Assembly (NCBI GenBank): GCA_017554385.1
Contig: JAFZIL010000056.1
Location: forward strand, 1 to 39,877
Reading direction: 5' to 3'
DNA length: 39,877 nucleotides
From: Prevotella sp.
GTDB taxonomy: Bacteria > Bacteroidota > Bacteroidia > Bacteroidales > Bacteroidaceae
Positions 24,974 through 33,584 of this stretch are shown here, piece by piece (position 1 is the first letter of the stretch; each line of letters starts with the position of its first letter). Both the position numbers and the translations under genes were made by a program. The notes below the pieces were generated by a model that was given only the letters and a program-made list of their open reading frames with translations, made no database searches and had not been told where the DNA came from.

Positions 24974-26785
24974 TCACTTCTTTATTCTCAATTGATCATA
25001 GTCCGTTTTTCCTTTCAGCAACCGTGGACGGTGCTCGTCATAGTCAGCATTAAGCACGTCGAGCTCCTTGCGGTAGAGTGGGGTATGGATGCCACCGAGG
25101 AACAAGAGCGTGTGAGGTAGCCGGTCAATCATATAGGGGCGCTGACTGTAGCGGCGTATGGCCATCCAACCGTAGGGGTGGGTGTTGCGGTATTGTTCAG
25201 AAGCCCATATCCAGAAAGGTATCTCGAACTCTTCGCGAGCTAAACGGCGGTCGATCTCAGCAGAGTGCAGTCGCCCGTAGAAGCCCATTGAGTCGTTGAA
25301 GCATTCCTCACCGTGATCGGGCATATAGATGACAATGGCGTTCTCCTGCTCGAAACGCCGCAGAATCTGGTCGACAATCGAGTCGTTGTAGAGCACGGCA
25401 TTGTCGTAGTCGGCGTTTATCTGCTGCTTCTCTTCGGTCAGGTCATCACGGTGGTAGTCGGCAGGCTTGAAATGTCGACGTGACTTGCGTGGGAAACGAC
25501 CTAAATAGTCTACATGTTGTCCCATCAGATGGAAGATGGTGAGTTGGTGCTCGTGTCGTTGTTTCTTAATCATGGCGTCGTAGTCGGCCAATACGCCGTC
25601 ATCGTAAGGATGGGTGCGCTGGTTGCGCTCATCGAACAACGCGTTGCTGAGTTGTGGGTTGTTCAGGAAGAAACCGCCACTGAAGTCATACACCTGCTCG
25701 CCGGCTCGTGACATGAACTGATTGGTGATGAACGTCACGTGGTAGCCTGCCCGACGGAACACCTCCGGAAAGAGCGGTGCATCGCACCAATCGCCCTTGT
25801 CGCCCACGGTATAAAGTGAGAAGACGTGCTTGAAGACAAAGCTCGTAAGATTCCAAGGTGCCACGACGTCGGTGAACGCGACAAGACTGCTGTCACGCAT
25901 CCGCTCTAACTGTCGCGGTGTGGTCTCATGGTCGTAGCCGTAGAGCTGCGAACGGTAACGGTTGAAACTCTCGCCGATGATGAGCACTATCTGCGGTGAA
26001 CGGAAGTCACAACTGTCTACCTGCGCCTCTCCGAGATGGCCCACCAGGGTACTGATCTGTTGACTTGCCAACTGGTTAGCCCTAAGACTGAACGCCATGC
26101 GGTGTACAGGTAGGTAAAGGATGGCATGCTCGCGGGTGGTCAGCTCGTGTTCCACTTCCCCGAGGTTCTGCTTCGTCAGCAGGCGCATCATCGCCTGCTT
26201 GTTTGCCCAGCATTCCGAGGTACAGTAGCCGAGGAGCACTGCTGCGAGCAGGCCCATCAGGGCATTGCCAACGAGCAGTGCGGGCTTCGAGAGCCGAGGC
26301 CCCATCCAGCGCCTACGCCTCTGCCAAAAGCGCAACACCGACCATACAATATGCAGCAGGGCAATGAGCAGTACGCCACCTACTAGCGACGTGAACAGGT
26401 CCCAGCCAACAAACGACTTCAGGAACTCACCGGCCTCGCGTCCGTTGGTCTCGAAGAAGAGCATGAGCATCGTAGGCGTGAGCGTCGACTCGAAGCGCAC
26501 GTAGCAGAACACGTCAATGAGGGCTATGGCATAAAGTAACACTGCTACCACGAGGCGCACCCACTTCCGCACGATTCGTGGGATGAGGGCCAGCAAGGCG
26601 CAGAGCAGGTAGACGTCGAAGAACAATTCCGAAGCCGACAGCTTGTAAGGCACTGCCCCGCGCAGGTGAAGCTGTATCTCCGTCTGTGTGCAGTAGTAGC
26701 CCAGCGCATACATGAACGCGAAAAACGCTGCGTTCAGGCTGATGGGTTTCCAGAACAAACCGAGTAGCTGCAGGATTCGTTTCAT
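24974..26785 (-). CDS. EptA-like phosphoethanolamine transferase (sulfatase fold)
   Basis: This 603-residue protein has four to five N-terminal membrane helices (to about residue 190) and a periplasmic alkaline-phosphatase/sulfatase-fold domain. Metal site and nucleophile motifs visible are LIIGESFNRYRSQLYGY (near 268-284), NLTSFVFKHVFSLY with the probable Thr nucleophile, and PDHGEEC near residue 495. This matches phosphoethanolamine transferases that decorate lipid A or other glycans, using phosphatidylethanolamine as donor. In Bacteroidota such enzymes are linked to polymyxin tolerance, but the acceptor here is not known. ATG 26785 overlaps the nadD stop by 4 nt (ATGA). It heads a run of envelope genes that follows nadD. 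Confidence 0.9.
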   Translation of the reverse strand: MKRILQLLGLFWKPISLNAAFFAFMYALGYYCTQTEIQLHLRGAVPYKLSASELFFDVYLLCALLALIPRIVRKWVRLVVAVLLYAIALIDVFCYVRFESTLTPTMLMLFFETNGREAGEFLKSFVGWDLFTSLVGGVLLIALLHIVWSVLRFWQRRRRWMGPRLSKPALLVGNALMGLLAAVLLGYCTSECWANKQAMMRLLTKQNLGEVEHELTTREHAILYLPVHRMAFSLRANQLASQQISTLVGHLGEAQVDSCDFRSPQIVLIIGESFNRYRSQLYGYDHETTPRQLERMRDSSLVAFTDVVAPWNLTSFVFKHVFSLYTVGDKGDWCDAPLFPEVFRRAGYHVTFITNQFMSRAGEQVYDFSGGFFLNNPQLSNALFDERNQRTHPYDDGVLADYDAMIKKQRHEHQLTIFHLMGQHVDYLGRFPRKSRRHFKPADYHRDDLTEEKQQINADYDNAVLYNDSIVDQILRRFEQENAIVIYMPDHGEECFNDSMGFYGRLHSAEIDRRLAREEFEIPFWIWASEQYRNTHPYGWMAIRRYSQRPYMIDRLPHTLLFLGGIHTPLYRKELDVLNADYDEHRPRLLKGKTDYDQLRIKK

Positions 26786-27321
26786 CGGTACAGTTGTTTT
26801 ACGTCATTGATAATCGCGTCGGGCACCAGACCCTCAATGCTCTCTCCCCGGCTGACGCGCTCACGAATCTCAGTGCTGCTCACACGGAGCAAGGGCACAT
26901 CAATAGTACCAGGATGCTTGTCGCGTGGATAGACGATGACGTCGTGATGACGAAGAATATCCTGCCAATGGTGCCAACGGGTGAAGTGTGCCCAGTTGTC
27001 ACCTCCTATTAATAATATGAAACGGATGTCAGGGTAGTCTTGCGATAGATGCTGAAGGGTGTTCCAGGTATAAGAGGGTTTTGGCAGGCCAAACTCATAA
27101 TCACAGGCCTTTACACCCTCAATGCCTTCAAGGGCTTTCTCTGCCAACCGCAATCGTAGCTGGTCATCAAGCAGGTCAGGAGATAGTTGTTTCAAAGGGT
27201 TCTGTGGTGACACCATCAACCATACCTCGTCCAGCTTACACTGACGAAGAATCTCCTGCGCCAGTGCGATGTGTCCGCAATGAATGGGGTTGAACGAACC
27301 GCCGAAAATGCCGATCTTCAT
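26782..27321 (-). CDS. nadD: Nicotinate-nucleotide adenylyltransferase (NadD)
   Basis: NadD adenylates nicotinate mononucleotide to deamido-NAD in NAD synthesis. The 179-residue protein has GGSFNPIHCGH (residues 7-17, HxGH), a central LLIGGDNWAHFTRWHHW and the C-terminal SSTEIRERV. Length and motifs are typical. The gene is followed with 4-nt overlap by the EptA-like gene, so NAD synthesis and envelope modification share a transcript. A long inverted repeat fills the 160-nt gap to gmk. Confidence 0.94.
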   Translation of the reverse strand: MKIGIFGGSFNPIHCGHIALAQEILRQCKLDEVWLMVSPQNPLKQLSPDLLDDQLRLRLAEKALEGIEGVKACDYEFGLPKPSYTWNTLQHLSQDYPDIRFILLIGGDNWAHFTRWHHWQDILRHHDVIVYPRDKHPGTIDVPLLRVSSTEIRERVSRGESIEGLVPDAIINDVKQLYR

Positions 27322-27346
27322 GCTTGGAAGAAATGATAGTTTGAAA

Positions 27347-27490
27347 GAAATTGATAGATGATTTTGGGAAAGAAATTAGGGGAAATTACGGGAAATGATT
27401 AAAATGTTATGACATCAACGTTTTCCTTTTCCAAGAGGAAGAATTTCTCTTAATTTCCCCAAATTTCTTTCTAAATCATCTTCAAATTTC
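27347..27490. repeat. Imperfect 40-bp inverted repeat between nadD and gmk
   Basis: The left arm (27347-27388) and right arm (27451-27490) are two inverted copies of one element built from GATGATTT, AAAGAAATT and GGGGAAATTA blocks; mismatches are few. The right arm includes the gmk stop codon and its last two codons. Related blocks recur at 28091-28158, 28612-28647 and 30346-30377. The 160-bp gap has no other gene. Confidence 0.8.
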
Positions 27491-28066
27491 TTTTGATTCA
27501 AGAAAAGATGATATCACGCTCAGCGTCTCGGCCTTGGCTGTCTCCAAGTTGTCATTGATGATGATATGGTCGAACTGCGGGGCGAACGTCATCTCGTACT
27601 CTGCCTTGGCCAGTCGTTCCTCGATGGCCTCGGGTGTATCAGTGCCTCGTCCTTCTAACCGACGGCGCAGCTCCTCGACCGATGGCGGCTGGATGAACAT
27701 GCTTAAGGCCTCGTCGCCGTAGTACTTCTTGATGTTGATGCCGCCCTTTACGTCAACGTCGAACACTACGTTCTGTCCCGCCTCGCGTTGGCGCTCCACC
27801 TGTTCTTTTAGCGTACCATAGAAGCGGTCGTGATAGACCTCTTCGTACTCTAAGAACTCGTTACGCTCGATGCGCTCGCGGAACTCCTCGGGCGAAAGGA
27901 AGAAATACTCCACGCCGTGCTGCTCGGTGCCGCGTGGCGGTCTTGATGTTGCACTTACACTGAAATACAGCTGCAACTCTGGATGTTCCTTCATCAGCCA
28001 CTGCACGATAGTCGACTTCCCGCTACCGCTCGGAGCACTTACAATAATCAAATGACCTTTATCCAT
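27482..28066 (-). CDS. gmk: Guanylate kinase
   Basis: Gmk phosphorylates GMP to GDP with ATP. The 194-residue protein begins with the P-loop APSGSGKST (residues 11-19), then SATSRPPRGTEQHGVEYFF (the GMP-binding region) and FDVDVKGG. All standard elements are present. The C-terminal KEI-stop lies inside the inverted-repeat arm described above. Gene order yicC-gmk-nadD is usual in Bacteroidota; here a GxxExxY gene and repeats interrupt it. Confidence 0.96.
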   Translation of the reverse strand: MDKGHLIIVSAPSGSGKSTIVQWLMKEHPELQLYFSVSATSRPPRGTEQHGVEYFFLSPEEFRERIERNEFLEYEEVYHDRFYGTLKEQVERQREAGQNVVFDVDVKGGINIKKYYGDEALSMFIQPPSVEELRRRLEGRGTDTPEAIEERLAKAEYEMTFAPQFDHIIINDNLETAKAETLSVISSFLESKEI

Positions 28067-28090
28067 AATGTATGAAAAGAAATGTTCGGT

Positions 28091-28158
28091 TTTTGGGGGG
28101 AAAGAAATTATGGGAATTATTTTGGGGGGAAAGAAATTATGGGAAATTATGGGAAATT
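28091..28158. repeat. Tandem 29-bp GGGAAAGAAATTA repeat upstream of gmk
   Basis: A 29-bp unit (TTTTGGGGGGAAAGAAATT and onward) occurs at 28091-28119 and again from 28120, followed by a partial GGGAAATT copy. It lies in the 105-bp gap between gmk and the GxxExxY gene and shares blocks with the inverted repeat at 27347-27490. Confidence 0.75.
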
Positions 28159-28171
28159 TTTATGTGGGATA

Positions 28172-28616
28172 TTATATGTCGATGATGTAGTCTTTATAAT
28201 TCTGTTTGGTAAGTAATATAAAGTCATCGTTTTCGGAGTCGTAGATAAAACGCTCTGTGCGCAGGCTTTTTTCGCCGAAGTTTATTAGCATACCTTATTT
28301 CCTGATGACTGATGTGCATATAGTTGATGAGTTGTGCACGATGTTCAGGAAGGAGTTTTTCTACCGATTTTAGTTCAATGATGATTCCCTTATAGTAGAA
28401 GTCAGCAACATAGTGCTTCTTCATCTTTTGCTCTTTATAGTAGCACAGAAGGGTCTTTTCGCGTTCAGCTTCCAGACCATTGATCCTCAGTTCCATCTCC
28501 AATGCTTCTTGGTATAAAGGCTCTGCCAAACCTCTACCGAGCGTCTTATGCACTTCCATAGGCGCTCCCACTACGTCATAAATGTCAAGATATTCCTGTT
28601 TGGTTATCATTGGCAA
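28172..28616 (-). pseudogene. Frameshifted GxxExxY protein gene
   Basis: GxxExxY proteins are small (about 125-150 aa) and of unknown function; related to the PD-(D/E)XK nuclease fold by some classifications. The first part reads MITKQEYLDIYDVVGAPMEV, GRGLAEPLYQEAL, VADFYY, IIIELKSVEKL and INYMHISHQEI. It then departs from the family. The expected ending, GMLINFGEKSLRTERFIYD...ILLTKQNYKDYIIDI, is in the +1 frame and stops at 28172. One extra A in the run near 28295 explains the break (Q-E-I then G-M-L when removed). The intact frame would be 147 aa, a normal length. The translated frame instead gives a 130-aa product ending at 28224 with a basic tail. Sequencing error or real mutation cannot be separated here. 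Confidence 0.8.
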
Positions 28617-28647
28617 TTTCCCTTAATTTCCCATCATTTCTTTCCCT
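28612..28647. repeat. Dispersed GGGAAATTA-type repeat, third locus
   Basis: The minus strand reads GGGAAAGAAATGATGGGAAA followed by TTAAGGGAAATTGCC, the same blocks as at 27347-27490. It fills most of the 54-bp gap between yicC and the GxxExxY gene and overlaps the latter's start. Confidence 0.65.
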
Positions 28648-28670
28648 TGATAAAAGAGTGAATTTCTTTT

Positions 28671-29546
28671 TCACAGGGCGTTGAGCACCTGCTCCTTGAT
28701 CTGTTCCAGTTCATCCTTCATCTGCACCACGATGTTCTGCATCTCGGCCTGGTTGCTCTTCGAGCCGGTGGTGTTGATCTCGCGACCCATCTCTTGTGCG
28801 ATGAAGCCCAGTTTCTTTCCCTGTCCGTGACCGTCGGCCATCGTCTCGCGGAAGTACTTCAGGTGGTTGGTCAGTCGCTGCTTCTCCTCGCTGATGTCGA
28901 GCTTCTCGATGTAGTAGATCAGCTCTTGCTCCAAGCGGTTCTTGTCGTACTCTACGCCGGGAATCTGCTGCAGCCCCTCGACGATGCGCTGGCGGATCTT
29001 CTCCACGCGGCTCTTCTCGTAAGGTTCTATCTCAAAGAGCAGTCGTTCGATGTTGTCGATCTTCTCATTGAACTTCTTCTCCAATGCAGCGCCTTCCTGC
29101 TTGCGAAAGCTCACCAGCGCGTCTATGGCCTGAACAACGGCCTGTCGTCCGGCAGCCCATTCCTCGTCGGTGAGCACCTCCTGCTCAGTCTTCGTCAATA
29201 CGTCGGGCATGCGCGTCAGGGTGTATATCCAGTCTTCTGGTTCTGGGATACCCACCTTTGCGGCTACGCTCTTCAGCTGCTGGTAGTAGTTCTCCACTAA
29301 GGCTGCATTTACAGGTGTGGCCTCAATACCCTGGTCGCGCTCAATCCAGAGAGAGAAGTCCACCTTACCGCGCTCCAGTGCTGTGCTCACCATCTGACGT
29401 ATCTCCATCTCCTTCTCGCGGTAGAGTGGGGCGATGCGTGTCTGCAAGTCGAGCTGCTTTGAGTTGAGCGACTTGATTTCAACATTGATTTTCTTGTCCT
29501 TGTAGACCACTACAGCCTTGCCGTAGCCTGTCATTGATTGAATCAT
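28671..29546 (-). CDS. yicC: YicC family endoribonuclease
   Basis: YicC proteins are stress-linked endoribonucleases involved in small-RNA turnover. This 291-residue protein shows MTGYGKAVV at the start, EIKSLNSKQLDLQTRIAP and the C-terminal GKKLGFIAQEMGREINTTG and SKSNQAEMQ, diagnostic for the YicC/DUF1732 family. Length is typical. Its own promoter (29574-29605) lies upstream. It probably starts the transcript that continues into gmk and nadD, if the repeats in between do not terminate it. Confidence 0.93.
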   Translation of the reverse strand: MIQSMTGYGKAVVVYKDKKINVEIKSLNSKQLDLQTRIAPLYREKEMEIRQMVSTALERGKVDFSLWIERDQGIEATPVNAALVENYYQQLKSVAAKVGIPEPEDWIYTLTRMPDVLTKTEQEVLTDEEWAAGRQAVVQAIDALVSFRKQEGAALEKKFNEKIDNIERLLFEIEPYEKSRVEKIRQRIVEGLQQIPGVEYDKNRLEQELIYYIEKLDISEEKQRLTNHLKYFRETMADGHGQGKKLGFIAQEMGREINTTGSKSNQAEMQNIVVQMKDELEQIKEQVLNAL

Positions 29547-29573
29547 AATATGGTTATTGTTGCTTTAATGCGG

Positions 29574-29605
29574 CAAAATTACGAAAAAACGGAAGAAAAG
29601 CCAAA
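29574..29605 (-). promoter_or_regulatory. Promoter of yicC
   Basis: The minus strand has TTTG (29602-29605), a 20-nt spacer and TAATTTTG (29574-29581). This is an exact consensus match. Confidence 0.8.
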
Positions 29606-29660
29606 TTTATTTCAGCTTTTCTGAGTTCAGGGACTCGAAACACCGTTTGTTTGAGGTTTG

Positions 29661-30296
29661 TCATTTCTCGAAGTGCTGATAGTCTTTCAAGGAACGCCAG
29701 CTGCCGCCCCAATGGAAACCATGCTGTCTGAAGAGACGATGACAGAGGTCGCCCGCTGCAATTTTGTAGGGAAAGGTCAGCTTGCGGTTGCAGTACTTTG
29801 CGGCATTGCGGGGTAGAACGCGCGTACCTTTTATATATGGATTATAGAGGGGGTTGATGTCGATGGCCAGTCCCTGTGCATGTTTCGACAGCTTGCGGCT
29901 GCCGCTGACGGCGCGGAAACAGAAACACGATGTGTTATTTGCCCGCATCGACTGCTCATCGTCGGCATCGTAGTCGTCAATGAGGCGCATGCGCTCGATG
30001 GGATAGTGGGCGTGGTAGAGCTGGCGGAAGATGTCGAGCAGGTCTTGGGCAATGGCTTTGTTACACACCAGCTCACCCTGTTGTACCTGCCCACTGGCAT
30101 CGTAGTGGAGCACGCGCAGATAGCGCAGGTCGCTTCGCGGAATGCTGCATCCCACAGGAAACGACCGACCCTGCATGCGAAGGAACACTGCGTCCGTTAG
30201 TGTGTCGGCTACGAAGCTGTTTTGGGCCTGAACCACTGGCAAAGCCCCAAAGAGTATCGCAGCCAGCAACCATAATCGGTATAGTTGTGTTATCAT
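29661..30296 (-). CDS. M15-family D-Ala-D-Ala carboxypeptidase-like protein
   Basis: This 211-residue exported protein resembles LAS/M15 metallopeptidases that cleave peptidoglycan peptides. It has a signal peptide (MITQLYRLWLLAAILFGALP, cleaved near VQAQ). The zinc motif is SKHAQGLAIDINP (H and D ligands) and the distal histidine lies in HGFHWGGSW. Two Cys near TSCFCF may form a disulfide. The ATG at 30296 is favoured because it gives a proper signal peptide; the longer frame from 30386 does not. The -7 box ends 4 nt before that ATG, implying a nearly leaderless mRNA. Divergent from the outer-membrane receptor gene. Confidence 0.85.
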   Translation of the reverse strand: MITQLYRLWLLAAILFGALPVVQAQNSFVADTLTDAVFLRMQGRSFPVGCSIPRSDLRYLRVLHYDASGQVQQGELVCNKAIAQDLLDIFRQLYHAHYPIERMRLIDDYDADDEQSMRANNTSCFCFRAVSGSRKLSKHAQGLAIDINPLYNPYIKGTRVLPRNAAKYCNRKLTFPYKIAAGDLCHRLFRQHGFHWGGSWRSLKDYQHFEK

Positions 30297-30300
30297 GCCA

Positions 30301-30308
30301 CAAAAGTA
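30301..30308 (-). promoter_or_regulatory. -7 box of the M15 peptidase gene
   Basis: The minus strand reads TACTTTTG, then TGGC, then ATG. A -33-like TTCG (not TTTG) lies about 20 nt upstream. Confidence 0.5.
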
Positions 30309-30345
30309 TAAAAAGAATCTGATATGACGAAAGAAATTGTCCCAT

Positions 30346-30377
30346 TTTGGAAGAAATAAAGGGAAATTAGGGGAAAA
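30346..30377. repeat. Dispersed GGGAAATTA-type repeat, fourth locus
   Basis: GGAAGAAATAAAGGGAAATT continuing to AGGGGAAAAACC shares the GAAGAAAT and GGGAAATTA blocks of the repeats at 27.3-28.6 kb. It lies in the 162-bp divergent gap between the M15 gene and the receptor gene. Confidence 0.5.
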
Positions 30378-30458
30378 ACCGTTCAAAATACACTAAAATT
30401 CGTCGGTTCTTTGATGAGCGGTTAAACTTTATGGAGAATATGGAGTCAAAGTATTGTT

Positions 30459-32993
30459 ATGAATCGATTTATACTTGCTATCATTTTATTGCTCAGTGCC
30501 GCAGGTGTGCAGGCACAGGGCATTGTAAGGGGTAAGGTGCTCGACCGCCAGACGGACGAAGTGTTGCAATTTGTGAATGTTCGCGTGATTGACGAGCAGG
30601 GCAAGGTGGCAGGCGGTGGCATGACCGACGTGAAAGGTTCGTTCCAAGTGAGTTCACTGAAGGATGGACAGTATAGTCTTGAACTGTCGTTCATGGGCTA
30701 CAAGACCGTGACAAGGCAGTTCGTCATTACTCCTGCAAAGCGCACCGTACACTATAACGCCCTATACCTGCACGAGGATACGAAGACCCTGAAGGAGGTG
30801 ACCGTCACCGGCCAGCGCTCGCAGATGAAGCTCGAGGTAGACCGCAAGACGTTCACTGTCGACGAGGTGCTTGCCGCTGCGGGTGGAAGTGCCAGCGACC
30901 TGCTGGAAAATATCCCCAGCGTGGAGGTGACCACCGACGGCGAGATCTCGCTGCGCGGCAACTCGAGTGTCGAGGTGTGGATCAACGGCAAGGCCAGCGG
31001 CCTGACCTCCGATAACCGTGCGGAGATCCTGCAGCAGATACCTGCCGAGAGTATCGAGCGCATCGAGGTCATCGACAACCCGTCGGCAAAATACTCGCCC
31101 GAGGGCACCGCCGGTATCATCAACATCATCCTGAAGCGCAATCGCAAGGCGGGCTACTACGGTTCCCTGCAGACGGGCATGAACAACCAGAAAGGCTGGA
31201 ACGCCAGCGGAAATATCAACTACTCGAGCGGCGTGCTCGATGCCTTTGCCAACATTGGCTACCGCAAGCGTAAGGGCAGCGGCTCGAACATGAGCGACCA
31301 GCGCTATCGCGCGGCTGAGGGCGCGCCCTTCAACTCCTACCAGCTCTCCGAGGGCGAGAACAACAACCACGGAGGGGGACTCTTTGCAAGGGCAGGCCTC
31401 ACCTGGCATATCACCAACAACGACGACCTCAGCCTCACGGGCATGACCATGCAGGGCAACCGCTCGAACGACAACCTTACCACATATTATTATGGTACGT
31501 ATAATGTCAGTGGCAACGAGATACTCCAGAAGATGCTGAGCCGACAGACGTGGGGCGACGGCAAGAACCATAACTACCACGGTGAGCTGGGCTATACCCA
31601 TAAGTTCAACGAGCAGGGTACGCACAAGCTCGATGCCTCGCTGTCGTTCAACAAGTGGAACAGCGACGATGGTATCGAATACCTGAACGACACCACCGAC
31701 GTGACCATTAACTCGCTCGGCCCCCATTTCTCCTCTTATCAGTATCGTCCCCGCGACATCAACAACCGCCACTGGGAGGCAAAGGTGGACTATGAGAACC
31801 AGGTCAGCGAGAACCTGAAGGTCGAAGCGGGCTACAACGGACGCTTCAGCCACGAGGACACGCCGCAGCAGAGCTTCGAATATAGCGGAACGGGGGCCAT
31901 AGGACGGCTCTCGACCGACGACCCTCGACTGGTAGAGGATGCCTACTTCTATAACCGCTTCGTCTACGACAACAACATCCACGCCCTCTATGCCACGGCC
32001 AACATGAAGTTCGGACGGCTCGGCGTGATGGCGGGCTTACGCGGCGAATATTGGAAGGTTGACACGCGCAGCACCGACTACTATCAGGTGGAGACCCCTT
32101 TCAAGAAGGACTACTTCCAGCTGTTCCCCTCGCTCTTCCTGAACTATGCAATCACTGAGACCTCACAGGTGCAGCTGAACTACACGCGCCGGTTGCGCCG
32201 GCCCTGGGGCGGACAGCTGAACTCGTTCAAGAACACGCGCGATGCCTCGATGATCGAGTTCGGTAATCCGGAGCTGACACCGGAATACACCAACTCCTTC
32301 TCACTGAACTACCTGAAGACATGGCCCGAGCATACGCTATCCATCGGCACCTACTACCGGCCCACCACCGACGTGATGCAGCGCATACGTTATCAGAGTA
32401 CATACAATGGACAGCCATCGATGTTCATGACCAACCTGAACGTGGCCCGCAGCCAGAGTGCAGGCGCTGAGCTGATACTGAAGGATAAGCTGTGGCGCAT
32501 CCTTGACCTGACCACCACGCTCAACGCCTACTACTACAAGCTCGATGGCTTCGAGACAATCGTCGAGAAACAGCTGGTCACCGGCGAGGGACAGGAGAAC
32601 TTCGCATGGACAGGACGTCTCCTGGCCTGCATCATCCTGCCCTACGATATCTCCATCCAGGCCACGGGCAACTACAACTCGCGCCAGGTCATCACACAGG
32701 GCTATCGCCGTGCCAACGGCTCGCTCGACCTCGGCCTGCGTAAGACGTTCCTCAACAAGACCTTCGCACTGGCTGTGAACTGGCGCGACGTGTTCGACTC
32801 CCGTTCCTGGGAGAACTATACCGAGGGCCCCACCTTCTGGCGTCACCAGAAGAACCACCGCGATCCGCGCCTGAACGTGCAGCTCACCTGGAACTTCGGC
32901 AATATGATGCCGAAGAAGAAACCACAACGCGACGAAGAGGGTCAAGGTAGCGAGGAAGACTCGCAGGGCGGTTATGGGGGCTTTGAACAATAA
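30459..32993 (+). CDS. TonB-dependent-receptor-like outer membrane beta-barrel protein
   Basis: This 844-residue outer-membrane protein has a signal peptide (to about residue 20, VQAQG). A carboxypeptidase-regulatory-like beta-sandwich follows (about 22-105, VRGKVLDRQTDEVLQFVNV). Next is a plug domain (about 115-225, VDRKTFTVDEVLAAAGG; SLRGNSSVEVWINGK; STRINGs ending in IERIEVIDNPSAKY) and a beta-barrel of the OMP_b-brl_3 type. The C-terminus has an unusual acidic/Gly-rich tail, EEGQGSEEDSQGGYGGFEQ, beyond the usual aromatic end. No SusD-like gene is adjacent, so it is probably not a classic glycan SusC; metal or peptide uptake or envelope maintenance are alternatives. Confidence 0.88.
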   Translation: MNRFILAIILLLSAAGVQAQGIVRGKVLDRQTDEVLQFVNVRVIDEQGKVAGGGMTDVKGSFQVSSLKDGQYSLELSFMGYKTVTRQFVITPAKRTVHYNALYLHEDTKTLKEVTVTGQRSQMKLEVDRKTFTVDEVLAAAGGSASDLLENIPSVEVTTDGEISLRGNSSVEVWINGKASGLTSDNRAEILQQIPAESIERIEVIDNPSAKYSPEGTAGIINIILKRNRKAGYYGSLQTGMNNQKGWNASGNINYSSGVLDAFANIGYRKRKGSGSNMSDQRYRAAEGAPFNSYQLSEGENNNHGGGLFARAGLTWHITNNDDLSLTGMTMQGNRSNDNLTTYYYGTYNVSGNEILQKMLSRQTWGDGKNHNYHGELGYTHKFNEQGTHKLDASLSFNKWNSDDGIEYLNDTTDVTINSLGPHFSSYQYRPRDINNRHWEAKVDYENQVSENLKVEAGYNGRFSHEDTPQQSFEYSGTGAIGRLSTDDPRLVEDAYFYNRFVYDNNIHALYATANMKFGRLGVMAGLRGEYWKVDTRSTDYYQVETPFKKDYFQLFPSLFLNYAITETSQVQLNYTRRLRRPWGGQLNSFKNTRDASMIEFGNPELTPEYTNSFSLNYLKTWPEHTLSIGTYYRPTTDVMQRIRYQSTYNGQPSMFMTNLNVARSQSAGAELILKDKLWRILDLTTTLNAYYYKLDGFETIVEKQLVTGEGQENFAWTGRLLACIILPYDISIQATGNYNSRQVITQGYRRANGSLDLGLRKTFLNKTFALAVNWRDVFDSRSWENYTEGPTFWRHQKNHRDPRLNVQLTWNFGNMMPKKKPQRDEEGQGSEEDSQGGYGGFEQ

Positions 32994-33094
32994 GTGCACC
33001 GGACAGTCGTTGGCACTAAGCCCGAACTGCTGCTTCGACTATAATTTTTTCACTTTTTTACTTTCTTACTTTTTTACCTTTAAAAATTTTTTCG

Positions 33095-33102
33095 TAACTT
33101 TG
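33095..33102 (+). promoter_or_regulatory. -7 box of tRNA-Arg
   Basis: TAACTTTG ends 14 nt before the mature tRNA, matching TAnnTTTG. The upstream sequence is T-rich, without a clear TTTG at the right distance. Confidence 0.6.
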
Positions 33103-33116
33103 CACCCGAAAATGTT

Positions 33117-33188
33117 GCCCTGATAGTTAAATGGATATAACAAGGCTCTCCTAAAGCTTAGTTCCGAGTTCGATTCTCGGTCGGGGTA
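33117..33188 (+). tRNA. tRNA-Arg (CCT)
   Basis: The cloverleaf is readable. The acceptor GCCCTGA pairs with TCGGGGT (one G-T at the first pair and one T-G). The anticodon loop is CTCCTAA with anticodon CCT at 33150-33152. The T-arm is CCGAG-TTCGATT-CTCGG. The CCA end is not encoded. A strong terminator follows. The weak acceptor pairs lower confidence slightly. Confidence 0.9.
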
Positions 33189-33192
33189 CTGA

Positions 33193-33228
33193 GTGAGAAA
33201 CCGCTTCGGATTTCTCACTTTCTTTTTC
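33193..33228 (+). terminator. Terminator after tRNA-Arg
   Basis: GTGAGAAA (33193-33200) and CCG pair with CGG and TTTCTCAC (33211-33218) around a CTT loop with one bulged A, followed by TTTCTTTTTC. This is a good intrinsic terminator. Confidence 0.85.
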
Positions 33229-33584
33229 TTCGTACCCTCGTAACTTCTTGGTTTCAGCCCCATCAACTTGCCGGTTACCCAATAAGTACCTCTCTCCAAT
33301 AGCTGTTGATGGTAACTCATAAGGTTCTTGTCCTCACGCTTGCCTCTGCGTTCTACAATGGCAGAGATAATTCCGTTTCCATCTTGAGTTGGTGCGCTGT
33401 TACAAGGACTACCCGTTATATCTATATTTTTTTTTGGCGGATTTGTTGTTTTGTTGTTATTCTTCGATTAAACTATTGATAATCAGGTTGTTTCGAATGA
33501 TAACAACAAATGAAAATATGACAACAAACTGCTTTTTTGAGGAAAAACAGCCTATTTTTAGCTTAGATTAGGCTACTTTTTGCA

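Noticed and set aside
30762-31982. 406-codon minus-strand open frame
   Set aside because: Antisense to the outer-membrane receptor gene, whose signal peptide, plug and barrel sequence are clear.
33066-33320. 84-codon minus-strand open frame across tRNA-Arg
   Set aside because: Most of it is the complement of the tRNA and its terminator (SNSELSFRRALLYPF is a typical antisense-tRNA translation).
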